Assembly (NCBI RefSeq): GCF_902713425.1
Contig: NC_081231.1
Location: 1,870,760 to 1,934,759 of the forward strand
Direction: 5' to 3'
DNA length: 64,000 bases
Source of the DNA: Acipenser ruthenus
Taxonomy: Eukaryota > Chordata > Actinopteri > Acipenseriformes > Acipenseridae
The notes below the pieces were generated by a model, which worked only from the letters and a program-made list of their open reading frames with translations, was not told the origin of the DNA and made no database searches. Positions 49,320 to 60,340 of this stretch are shown here, in pieces. Both the position numbers and the translations under genes were made by a program. How positions within the stretch are numbered: the first letter of the stretch is position 1; every line of letters begins with the position of its first letter.

Positions 49320-51300
49320 TCATGGTTCGGTTGCCTTTTTATTGTAGTGTGCAAGTGTTTACTCTCTGCAAAGACCCTCCTCTTGACTGATTGGCTGCAC
49401 AAGGGTATTCGAGCATTCTCATTGGCTCAGGGGGCGTTTGTAATTTCAGACTCAAGGTTGTAGTTGTGAATGTTCAAACATGTGAGCAGCCCTGCAATAT
49501 TCAGTTTATCTTGCAGTTTGAAATGGATCATTTGAAGACATTGTAGCTGGGAAGTAATATCATTTAAAATGTATGAGGCAGGGTGGTTTGTTTTAAGTTT
49601 GTTTGGATTAATTGAATATCATTTTATAACAATGTAATGGGGGGTTAAAAAAAAAACACGTTTCTGGATCACGGATATCCAACCCAATTCAAAAGTCATA
49701 TAGTTATAAATGTCTCTTCCCTTTGTATGATGTTTGAACTCAGTATCCCCAGTCTGTCAGTTAATTATTTAAAACATACTTAAAATGCATGAAATACATT
49801 TACTTGAACACAGGACTTTTTTTATTGCTTCCCTCCATTTCGTTAACTTCATCAACCTTCCTCCCAGCCCCTCAGATCTAACAACTAGGCCACACTGCCT
49901 ACCTCCCTCCCAGTCCCTGAGCTATAATCATTAGGCCACGCTCACAGCCTGCCTACCACCCAGTTCCTGATCTTTAACCACAAGGCCATACTGCCTCCTC
50001 CCTAGTCCCTGAGCTCTAACCACTAAGCCTCTCTGAAAATAAAATACATATGCATTTAAAGAAAAAAAGGCTACTGTAAATAAACAGTTGGTAAGAAATT
50101 AAACAGTTTTGCAAAGATATGCTGTGTCCTAAAGTCACATGGAGCGGTATGTGTCACTCACAGGGAATGCTATTCCTCCAGTTGTGTGTGTGATGTTCCA
50201 CTAGTAATGATTTCTGCTGTGTAAAACCGTCTGTGAATAAACTTTTTTTTTTTCTTTTGAGAGGGCTTCTAAATAACTCTGTGTCATGCTGCTAGTTCTC
50301 AAAGCAGTCACCCGTTCCACTCAAGTCATTCTGCACCTTTTAAAATGATTTTAGCTGACACAATAATTCCATAAATTGAACATTTTGTGCACTTTTCCCA
50401 TAGTATAGGTCTCTACTAAAAAGTCCCGATTTTGAAAGAAACACATGGGATTGTTATTTTAAAACATGACAGATGGTACTACAATAGGTTTTAAAAAAAT
50501 AACCAGACAGTATTGCTCTTGTCCCTGTTGACTGGCATGCTTTAAATCAGTAACATGCTTTGACCTTATAGACACTGCTGAGGTGGAACAACCCAGGAAG
50601 TGCAGGTATAACAGACTTCTTGAGAATAAGGCATAGAAACTGAGAACTTTCTTTAGTACCAGATATCATGTTTTAAACGTTTCTTTTTTAAAAAATGCAC
50701 CTTTTAAACCTCTGATCATACAAGTGTTAAAGAGCCAATATCATTATTAAACCTGGTTGTACAAACAGCTCTGGCCAAAAGCTTTGCACCACCCTATACA
50801 ATTAACTCATTTGGCTTTATAAAAGTCAAATGAAACCTGCTGAATAATGTTACGTTAACATATTGAATTACACACCTCTTTGTAGTTTTCCCCATATACT
50901 TTGGGAATGGTGCTGTGTTACATACCAGGTGATTGGGAGAAACCTTCGGACCACATGCGATTCATTAAATAAACCACAGATCTGTTTGGAATGCAGTCGC
51001 TTTTAATTCTTATTACAAAATAATCAAAACGGTGGAATGCAACATCTCAGTGCGTTGCTGTTGAAAGAATAACAAATGAAAGGTTCTGGTAGTCACACAC
51101 AGTCTGGACGCTTGACTTTTGGTAACTGATCCCTGATTCGTAGCCCCAAAAATATACTTAGCCAAGATTGTAATGACACACTAGCACACACATACACCAA
51201 TGAACAGCGATGGACATCAAAATGGGTAATTCACTTCAGTTTGTTTTATAATAGGCCTGCTTTTCAAATCACTTCTCCCTATTCCTCCCCCAGGCACCCT
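49320..51300. other. Intergenic region between the CENP-B-like gene and CCS
   Basis: No gene seen. Contains the tRNA-like tandem at 49851-50035 and a Tc1-like MITE fragment at 50763-50905 (GCTCTGGCCAAAAGCTTTGCACC). The rest is AT-rich. Confidence 0.55.
49851..50035 (-). repeat. Four tandem units resembling a tRNA/SINE A-box segment
   Basis: On the minus strand each roughly 45-50-base unit reads like GGCTTAGTGGTTAGAGCTCAGGG. Only the A-box part of a tRNA-type head is amplified; no B box or tail follows. Confidence 0.55.
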
Positions 51301-51308
51301 ATATATAT

Positions 51309-51314
51309 TTTATT
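51309..51314 (-). promoter_or_regulatory. Candidate poly(A) signal for CCS
   Basis: AATAAA on the minus strand about 380 bases after the CCS stop codon. It lies next to the duplicated block at 51316-51447, so the 3' UTR would include that duplication. Confidence 0.35.
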
Positions 51315-51315
51315 A

Positions 51316-51447
51316 AGTTACTTGCATGATTGTCAGTTTCCTCCTCGTGAGTCACTCTCAAAAGGATTTTAAGAAGAAACTGCGCTCAATTCCTTGTCTA
51401 CCTTTAGGGGTTAAAAAAAGCTGTTAAAATCTCCACCCATGTCCTTC
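51316..51447. repeat. Duplicated block beside CCS (copy 1)
   Basis: From GTCAGTTTCCTCCTCGTGAG (51333 onward) it matches 52447-52568 nearly base for base for about 118 bases. The preceding AAGTTACTTGCATGATTG matches 51580-51598. Confidence 0.85.
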
Positions 51448-51695
51448 ACAGTTCAATATTATCTCCTAGTAGCATTGCATGCCTTGCCAGTGCAAGAACC
51501 TGTTAACACCTCATACAAAAAACTGAACCCCATGAACTTCAAAACGTGTTTTTCTTCATTTAAAAAAAGTGGGAGTTATTAAGTTACTTGCATGATTGGA
51601 GCGACCCCTGATTTTAATTGATCTCTTTTTTGATTTTAGTTTAAGTGCTTGAGATCAGAGCAGGTCCGCCAGAGTTCTAAAGGGGCAGGGCAGCT

Positions 51696-54600
51696 TCAGA
51701 GGTGTGCCGCGTGCTGATTGTGTGCTCTGCGTCCTGGGCCGGCCAGGGGGCGGTCTCTCTCCTCCCAGAGGGTGACCCCGTCGCAGCTGCAGATCTGTTT
51801 GGGGTTCTGGAAGAGTCCAGCGGCGCGAGCGATGATCCCACAGGCCAGCCTGCAGAGAGGGAGAGACGCAAAGACTTGAGATTCGTGAGGAAACCAGCAG
51901 TGACAGATGACAGCTTGCACTGTAGCCCACAAAGTCCTGTACAAGGGTGTATTCTCATAGCGTCCACTCTGACCTGGACTGATGTGCTCAGTACGGCCGG
52001 AAGCGCGGTTTCCTCAGCTTCAACAAAATTCAGAACAGAAAAAGACTAAAAACACAAGACGCCATTCTTCAGCAATCTCTCCAATCCAAAAAACAGAGAT
52101 TTAGAAGCTATGGAGATACACCCTCTGAGAGAGTTCTACACTGCTGTCCAGAAACCTCTCTTTCAGGGTTTAGTAAAACGTGTATGGACCGGGTATTTCG
52201 GGTTTTGTGGTAAGCTACCTCCCCCTCTTGTTGATGTAGTGTCCTTCTAGGGACAGCCTTTGTCTTCGAGCAATATAAGTCCCTGTCAGACCCTATATCC
52301 CTCTCGGGGACAGTTTTCCACTATATATCTGAAGGTACACGTGTGTCCCACAAATAAATATAATGCTAACTTTCTTATTTTTGCAATGAGGTGCACGAAA
52401 CAGGGTTTTGAATTTACTAACAGGCTGGATCTGGTCATCGAAATTGTCAGTTTCCTCCTCGTGAGTCACTCTCAAAAGGATTTTAAGAAGAAACTGCGCT
52501 CAATTCCTTGGGTACCTTTAGGGGTTAAAAAAAGCTGTTAAAATCTCCACCCATGTCCTTCACAGTTCACTGATTTAGTGGAGTTGCCCCTCCACTCCTG
52601 GTGTTTGGTTACCTCTCCCCGGAGTTCCCGGTCACTTTGGAGAGAGGGTGTCCTCCGCGGCCCAGGTCATCCTCCCCAGAATCCACCACCAGCGAGCGAC
52701 CAATCACATCCCAGACCTGAGGGGACAACATGCTGGCATTCAGAGCTGCTCGAACCGATCTCCCCACTATCCGCACGCCAGAACAACTTCACTTATACAG
52801 TACAGCGCTCCCTGTCCTAAATCTGTCTCCACTTAACTGTGTTCCCTAATCCTAGTTTCTGTTCTACACTGGAACTATTGGTTGAGGTTCGAATAATCGT
52901 TTTTGATCAGCTCTACTGGCAAGAACAACAGAAATGACCACTCTCAATGGAACTGTCTTGACATGGCTGGAGCAGCACAGCTTCACCTTGAGCTGCTGGT
53001 CCTCCAGTCTGAAGACCGCTCTGCCCTCGGGTCCCGCCAGGATGTTTCCTAGATCTCCAACATGCTGCAACACACAAACACACACACGTGTACTTTTAAT
53101 GTTCCTCATACGCAACATGCAGGTCCCTTTCGTTGTGAATCTGCTGTTTAACATTGAAAGGACTGCTAAATCAAGGCTAAACAAAGCTGAAGAAATTTTA
53201 CGAGCAAGTGGAGGCCATTCGGCTTATCGCCACTCTCTGTGTGAAGAAGCGTCTCCTTCCCTCTGTCCTAAGTCCACTTAATTTCCCCATTTGTGTCACC
53301 TCTGGTCCAACTCCCCAGTAATGTTGTTGATATTGACGCACTGGGATCCTTCAAGAAGCTGCTTGATGAGATTCTGGGATCAATAAGCTACTAACAACCA
53401 AAAGAGCAAGATGGGCCGAATGGCCTCCTCTCGTTTGTGAACTTTCTTGTGTTCATATGTTTCTGTACTTAAATAATTGGTTAGGGTTAACTTTGCTAAC
53501 TTCTTTTAGGATTTAAATACTTAAATTAAACCATCCCTAAATATGTTTTGTTCTAGGCTGAATAGATTCAGGTATAAATAAATATTTCTTGTACAGTAAG
53601 TATGACTGTGCGGTGAGGAGGGAGTGCAGTACCCTGTCCGACTCCTGGGGGGCGCCATGGGGTTTCCCAAAGGGGTTGAAGTGCCCTCCGCAGCTGAAAC
53701 AAGAACAAACAGCAGTCAGTGTGCATAACCCCAGTAAGTCCCAGTACAGGTGTGAATAACCCCAGTGAGTCCCAGTACAGGTGTGTATAACCCCAGTAAG
53801 TCCCAGTACAGGTGTGAATAACCCCAGTGAGTCCCAGTACAGGTGTGTATAACCCCAGTGAGTCCCTGTACAGGTGTGTATAACCCCAGTGAGTCCCTGT
53901 ACAGGTGTGTTTAACCCCAGTGAGTCCCTGTACAGGTGTGTTTAACCCCAGTGAGTCCCTGTACAGGTGTATTTAACCCCAGTGAGTCCAATACAGGTGT
54001 GTATAACCCCAGTGAGCCCAGTACAGGTGTGTTTAACCCCAGTGAGTCCCAGTACAGGTGTGGATAACCCCAGTGAGTCCCTGTACAGGTGTGTATAACC
54101 CCAGTGAGTCCCTGTACAGGTGTGTATAACCCCAGTGAGTCCTGTACAAGTGTGTATAATCCCAGTAAGCCCAGTACAGGTGTGTATAACCCCAGTGAGT
54201 CCCTGTACAGGTGTGTATAACCCCAGTGAGTCCGGTACAGTTGTGCATAACCCTAGTGAGTCCCTGTACAGGTGTGTATAATCCTGCTGAGCTCTGTACA
54301 GGTGTGTATAACCCCAGTGAGTCCCTGTACAGTTGTGTATAACCCCAGTGAGTCCTGTACAGGTGTGTATAACCCCAGTGAGTCCCTGTACAGGTGTGTA
54401 TAACCCCAGTGAGTCCCTGTACAGGTGTGTATAACCCCAGTGAGTCCAGTACAGGTGTGTATAACCCCAGTGAGTCCCTGTATAGATGTGTATAACCCCA
54501 GTGAGTCCCTGTACAGGTGTGTATAACCCCAGTGAGTCCAGTACAGGTGTGTATAACCCCAGTGAGTCCCTGTATAGATGTGTATAACCCCAGTGAGTTC

Positions 54601-57600
54601 AGTACAGATGTGTGTAACCCCAGTGAGTCCTGGTTCAGTACCTGAGGCAGTCGTCTGTGAGGTCACCGAACTCGTGCACGTGGAGCCCGTGGGGCCCAGG
54701 TTCCAGCCCGTCCACGGTGCCCTCAATCAGGCAGCGATCCTCGGAGACCTGGAGGAACCGAACCACCCCCTGAACCAGGTTGGAGCCAGAGAGCATCGCC
54801 ACTGCAGCACCCAGGTCCTCTACCAGGGGAGAGGGGGAGGAACAGAGAAAGAGGGGAGGGAGAAGTGGAAGAAAGGAGGAGGGAGATGGAATTAAAAAAA
54901 AAGGTCTTGATTAAACCAGAAAAAAATGCCTTTCATTAAATCTATAACACAACAGCGATCAATACTAAACATGATTGCAAACTAATACTCAACTCTTCAT
55001 CCTCACTGAGCTTACTGTGCAATTTTAAAATGACACAAAATTAAGAGAGTGGGTCTGGGTGTTCACAGTGTGAGAGAGTGGGTCTGGCTGTTCACAGCGT
55101 GAGAGAGTGGGTCTGGCTGTTCACAGCGTGAGAGAGTGGGTCTGGCTGTTCACAGCGTGAGAGAGTGGGTCTGGGTGTTCACAGTTTGAGAGAGTGGGTC
55201 CTGACGTTCACAGTATAAGAGTCAATCGCCTCCTTACACTGAGGAACTCGAAAGCGGCTGTCTGGAGGACAAAGGCCGGCCCTGCAGGTGTCTGCTTGGG
55301 CTCACCAGTAGGGGGTGCTGTACTCACTCTGTGCAGGCGATCCCACTCCCTTTAGCACCGCCCTCCGCCCCGTCTTCTCAATCAGGTCCTGCACTTCCTG
55401 TGATGTCAGCGTGGTGTCCACCAGCACTTCCTCTCTCTGCAGGTCAATCTCCACAGACTGGACACCTGCAACAGCCCACCAACACGACTCACTGGACAAA
55501 CACAGCAACAAACGCCATTCCAGCTGGGGCTTTGCTACTCTTTCATTTTATGAAGGAAGAAAGTTTGAAGTCTGCAGCTCTGGCCAAAAGTTTTGCATCA
55601 CCCTATAGAACGAACTACCTTTGCTTCATAAAGTCGAATGAAACCTGCTGAATAACGTTACGTTAACATAGTGAATTACAAACCCGCTGTGCAGTTTTCC
55701 ATATACTTAATGAAAAGAGCTGACACATTGAAAAAATGTGACATTTCTAAATCTAACACGAAATACTGTACTGCTGTTATGGCTTCCGGTAGACTTTCTT
55801 TGCGATATCATTTTGGAGTTTCTTTGATTACATGATGTTAAATAAAAGATCTCAATTTTGTTCATATAGTTTTATTTTTTAATTACGTTTCAATCCTAAA
55901 ATTGTAGGTGATTCAAAACGTTTGACCACAGCTGTATAATTACACTGGAATTTCAAATTACAGAGTGCGCAGTTACAGTGGTAATTGACCTCAGGTTCTG
56001 ATGCCGTCTCAGATAATGAGAGGCAAGGACATGGATTTTAGAGCTCAGTTAGCAGTGAAATACTGCAGCACCCCTGGGAGGGTCTTACCTGGCGCCCCCT
56101 GCAGGGCGTTCCTCACAGCGCTGCTGCAGCTGCCACACGTCATCTGAACAGCGAACTCCAGCTGTCAGGAGTGAGAGCAGAACAGGGACTCAGAGACACA
56201 GCAGCTGAGAGAACCACAATCACACAGAACAGGGACTCAGAGACACAGTAGCTGAGAGAAACACAATCACACAGAACAGGGACTCAGACACAGCAGCTGA
56301 GAGAACCACAAGCACGCAGAACAGGGACTCAGAGACACAGCAGCTGAGAGAACCACAATCACACAGAACAGGGACTCAGAGACACAGCAGCTGAGAGAAA
56401 CACAATCACACAGAACAGGGACTCAGAGACACAGCAGCTGAGAGAACCACAATCACACAGAACAGGGACTCAGAGACGCAGCAGCTGAGAGAACCACAAG
56501 CACGCAGAACAGGGACTCAGAGACACAACAGCTGAGAGAACCACAATCATGCAGAACAGGGACTCAGAGACACAGCAGCTGAGAGAACCACAAGCATGCA
56601 GAACAGGGACTCAGAGACACAGCAGCTGAGAGAACCACAAGCACGCAGAACAGGGACTCAGAGACACAGCAGCTGAGAGAACCACAAGCATGCAGAACAG
56701 GGACTCAGAGACACAGCAGCTGAGAGAACCACAAGCACGCAGAATAGGGACTCAGAGACACAGCAGCTGAGAGAACCACAATCACACAGAACAGGGACTC
56801 AGAGACACAGCAGCTGAGAGAACCACAAGCACGCAGAACAGGGACTCAGAGACACAACAGCTGAGAGAACCACAATCATGCAGAACAGGGACTCAAGAGA
56901 CACAGCAGCTGAGAGAACCACAAGCACGCAGAACAGGGACTCAGAGACACAGCAGCTGAGAGAACCACAATCACACAGAACAGGGACTCAGAGACACAGC
57001 AGCTGAGAGAACCACAAGCACGCAGAACAGGTACTCAGAGACACAGCAGCTGAGAGAACCACAATCACGGCTCCCACGCCTATAAATACCAACACATTCA
57101 AAACCAGGGCTGGGCCGTGGAGCTCCTAAACCACTGTCAAAATGCATAGGTCATATACACAGCAGTGTGCACATGTATTAGAACACCCCACGCTTTGTCA
57201 TTGATCTCCTTTACATACCTGCCTGCATGAAAACCTCTGGGTGTGAATTTCAATTTCCGCTCAGTAATCAGTGCTATAAATCAATAGGCATTCATGTGTG
57301 AAAATGTTAGACCGCTTTGTGCTTTAATTAGGCATCTTAAACAACTTCTAAAAAGTCTCCTGCGTTTTACCATGTGTGGCTCTGTGTTCCTTTTCTCTTA
57401 TAAATGAATTGCATGTGTGGCCTATTAAAGTCATCAATTAAATTAGACATAATCACTAATTTGCCTATTTCTAAATTTTCTCAAGATTTTCAGTTCCAGT
57501 GGTTTGACTTCATCTGCACATCTGTTCTGATACAGAAGCAATGGGGTGTTCTGATACAGAAGCAATGGGGTGTTCTGATACAGTTGCAATGGGGTGTTCT

Positions 57601-58784
57601 GATACAGAAGCAATGGGGTGTGCTAATACAGAAGCAATGGGGTGTTCTGATACAGAAGCAATGGGGTGTTTTAATACAGAAGCAATGGGGTGTTCTGATA
57701 CAGAAGCAATGGGGTGTTTTAATACAGAAGCAATGGGGTGTTCTAATACAGAAGGAAAGGGGTGTTCTAATACAGAAGCAATGGGGTGTTCTAATACAGA
57801 AGCAATGGGGTGTTCTAATACATGTGCACAGGACTGTATGCAGTGTCTGTACAGTGGTATGTGTGCAAGGTTCTGTAAAAGAGGAAGATGCAGCTGTTAC
57901 ACAATGGACATATTTACAGCAAAAAAAAAAATATTTTTAATAAACGTGAAATCTGACATTTCTTAAAACACATGCCTAAGGTTTCACAGCCCCTGTTAAC
58001 ACTAGCCTAGGTAATCCAAGACTAGTGTTCATGTGGCTTTTTTTTGCTGTAATGTGTGTTTTCCATCCCTCATCTTTCATGATAACTAAATTCACAACCA
58101 CTAACTTTGTACTTAGTGCTCCTAAATGCACAGCCTGTTAAACTGAACACTGTGGCGTCAGCCACTTCACTTGTTTTTATTCGAGGTAAGGGGAATAGTG
58201 CTGCTGTAGCTAACTTTATAGTACTTGTAACGTGTACTGGTATATTTGTATTACATTATTTAACAATTACTATAACGTTGTGTGTCACTCTCATTTATAA
58301 TTAATTTAATAGTTACTTTTCCTCGATGTATGTAGTCGTACTGTGATGACATTTAGCATAATAATATTATTACAATAACTGTTTACTATCGGAGGCTCGT
58401 ACTGATGTAAGGTGGTCGTTTATCTCGGCATAAAAATTGTATTCAAAATGTTTTCTTGTTTGTTAAATAACTGTCTTCAATGAACTCGTTCTCCGTATCA
58501 CGAGTTTTTAAACATGCGCGTATCTGAATGCAGTGACAGTACCATTGCTAGGTACTGCCGAGCGTTACTTAAACTACAGCAATAAAGTCAACCAAAGGAC
58601 GTGCAAGCTGTACGCAATATTCATGACAGAGCTGATCTATCTGTTATTTAGAGATATTAAATTGTGATAAACCTTTGTACTGCATCTTCCGTTCTCGGCC
58701 ATTTCTGCATGCTCGCTGCGTTGTGCGTCTGTGCAGTACTGAAATACTTCCTGCCCTCACAGGAAGTTCCCCGACGCCAGACAT
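51696..58784 (-). CDS. ccs: Copper chaperone for superoxide dismutase, 8 coding exons, 269 aa
   Basis: Exons in transcript order: 58761-58784 (tentative, 8 aa), 56089-56161, 55328-55465, 54642-54819, 53643-53703, 52987-53064, 52613-52716, 51696-51849. Phases fit throughout. CCS delivers Cu(I) to SOD1 and forms its disulfide in cytosol and mitochondrial intermembrane space. Domain I (about 9-80) is Atx1-like with the copper motif MTCGSC (Cys17, Cys20). Domain II (about 82-230) is SOD-like with [26 protein letters not shown] and GNSGERLACGII. Domain III has the CXC transfer motif at 239-241 (QICSCDG). Human CCS is 274 aa. Exon 1 rests on a purine at -3, an ATG, donor CCT|GTGAGG and correct phase only. 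Exon 4 uses an acceptor read as TAG|AG. Introns 1 and 4 are largely minisatellite. Confidence 0.93.
52447..52568. repeat. Duplicated block in CCS intron 7 (copy 2)
   Basis: Same sequence and orientation as 51333-51447, with only about two differences. CCS exon 8 lies between the copies. Confidence 0.85.
53210..53455. mobile_element. Two LINE tail fragments, head to head, CCS intron 5
   Basis: 53215-53300 reads as the minus-strand tail (CTCTGTGTGAAGAAGCGTCTCC); 53305-53455 reads on the plus strand (GGATCCTTCAAGAAGCTGCTTGATGAG to GGCCGAATGGCCTCCTCTCG). Confidence 0.6.
53715..54632. repeat. 28-29-bp minisatellite, about 30 units, filling CCS intron 4
   Basis: Unit CAGGTGTGTATAACCCCAGT followed by GAGTCCCTGTA. 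It fills almost all of the 938-base intron, running to within 10 bases of the exon 4 donor. Confidence 0.95.
55045..55205. repeat. 29-bp minisatellite, about 6 units, CCS intron 3
   Basis: Unit GAGAGAGTGGGTCTGGCTGT followed by TCACAGCGT. Confidence 0.85.
55574..55938. mobile_element. Tc1-like MITE, copy 6 (near-complete), CCS intron 2
   Basis: Ends GCTCTGGCCAAAAGTTTTGCATCACC and GGTGATTCAAAACGTTTGACCACAGCTGTA, about 365 bp. Confidence 0.75.
56168..57068. repeat. 47-bp minisatellite, about 19 units, abutting CCS exon 2 acceptor
   Basis: Unit AGAACAGGGACTCAGAGACA followed by CAGCAGCTGAGAGAACCACAATCACAC. Two unit classes alternate (AATCACAC and AAGCACGC). Begins within 10 bases of exon 2. Confidence 0.95.
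57167..57835. mobile_element. DNA-transposon-like repeat, 'GTATTAGAACACCCC' family, copy 2, with expanded right end
   Basis: Inverted ends TGTGCACATGTATTAGAACACCCC and GGGGTGTTCTAATACATGTGCACA are perfect over 24 bases. The right end has been amplified into a 24-bp array (57535-57830). Confidence 0.75.
57535..57830. repeat. 24-bp minisatellite, 12 units, made of a transposon end
   Basis: Unit AATGGGGTGTTCTGATACAG followed by AAGC; the last units read GTTCTAATACA like the element terminus. Confidence 0.95.
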
Positions 58785-60340
58785 CTTAGTAAGGTCAAAA
58801 ACAGTGTACGCCACCCGAAAGATGCAAAGTGTTTAACGATATTTAATTATCAGAATGTTAGCAAGTATGAAACAGTGTAGACTGCGTGTGCTGGCTGGTA
58901 CACAGTGTAAGTGCCGTGTAACGAAACCTGCTAGAACAAATCACCTCTACATATCAACTTATATTAATTACATTGCAGTCAATTACCACAGTAACTACGG
59001 AAGAAAGATCCAATACGGCTGGATTCAGATCAAGAGTCTTTTGGGATAAGAGCAGGTGCCATCTTAAACAGTTGTTTAATTAAACCTGGTTAGTTTTTGG
59101 TTAAGACGTATGTTAATCCATAAGAACATAAGAAAGTTTACAAACGAGAGGAGGCCCCATTCAGCCCATCTTGCTCGTTTGGTTGTTAGTAGCTTATTGA
59201 TCCCAGAACCTCATCAAGCAGCTTCTTGAAGGATCCCAGGGTGTCAGCTTCAACAACATTACTGGGGAGTTGGTTCCAGACCCTCACAATTCTCTGTGTA
59301 AAAAAGTGCCTCCTATTTTCTGTTCTGAATGCCCCTTTACCTAATCTCCATTTGTGACCCCTGGTCCTTGTTTCTTTTTTCAGGTTGAAAAAGTCCCCTG
59401 GGTCAACATTGTCTATACCTTTTAGGATTTTGAATGCTTTGATTGCCATGTTAAGTTTTGGATGCTGGTCACAAAAATACAGAAATAAGAAAGTCTTAAA
59501 TAAGAAAGCCAAGGAGGCTATGACAAGGTTGTATAATGCAGTGATGAGAGAGAACTGCATTCAATTTCATAGAAAAAGGACGAGTGAAGACATAGTGACA
59601 GACCATCCACGTGACCTGCATCTCACAGGTCAGACCTGCAAAAGGACATTAAAACCTGCAGACCCGCGACAGCCATTGTGCAACCCACAAAATATAACCG
59701 ATCTGTAAGACTGAAGGTCAATCTTGGCTGGTTCCAGGCCTCAGCGCTCAGCGCAAGACTAGAGTGTGAATAAGCAGATGAAGGTAGACAGTGGATTAAA
59801 CTGTTTTAGGTTTATGTAAAAAAAAAAAAACTGCAGTTTATCATTATCAGCACCTGATGGTATGTACACTCCATTCCTTGATGGGTTTTCAAGTTGCAAA
59901 TTAGATCATTTTTAATAAACCCATTTTGTTGTTTTCTTTGATTTTAAATGGAATAATTGAGGTCAGATTAATTAATGTCCAAAACGTCATCATCCGCTAC
60001 AAACAGTCTGGACAAACTTGGGACCTATAGATACTGGACTGATCAATAAAAAAAAAGAAGTGCTGGAGTTTTAAGATCAAAATCACAAATGCAGGTCTTG
60101 ACCACCAGGTGTAAACTTACAAATCACAACTAGAAAATGAAGACAGCTGAAGCGCATTTCAATACAGATACACGGTCAGCAGTGCGCTGGGGGAGTTGTA
60201 GGCTGGTTTTTATGAGGGAGTTAATTTTTTTTTTTCCTATCTACAACAGAAGTGATTTATCAAGGATGTGAATGATGAATGAATGCCAGATTACGTTCTG
60301 CTGCCACAGCACTGTGAATACTGATGTCAGGCAATTGCTT
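58785..60340. other. Intergenic region between CCS and the lectin gene
   Basis: CCS promoter would lie at the left end; ETS-like GGAAGT sites overlap exon 1. A CR1-like LINE tail occupies 59120-59460 on the minus strand. Nothing else recognised. Confidence 0.5.
59120..59460 (-). mobile_element. CR1-like LINE 3' end
   Basis: CATAAGAACATAAGAAAGTTTAC terminus, and a minus-strand frame with RRHFFTQRIVRVWNQLPSNVVEA. Confidence 0.7.

Noticed and set aside
57404-57966. Frames with repeated GVLIQKQW or GCSDTEAM peptides
   Set aside because: Translation of the 24-bp array derived from a transposon end.
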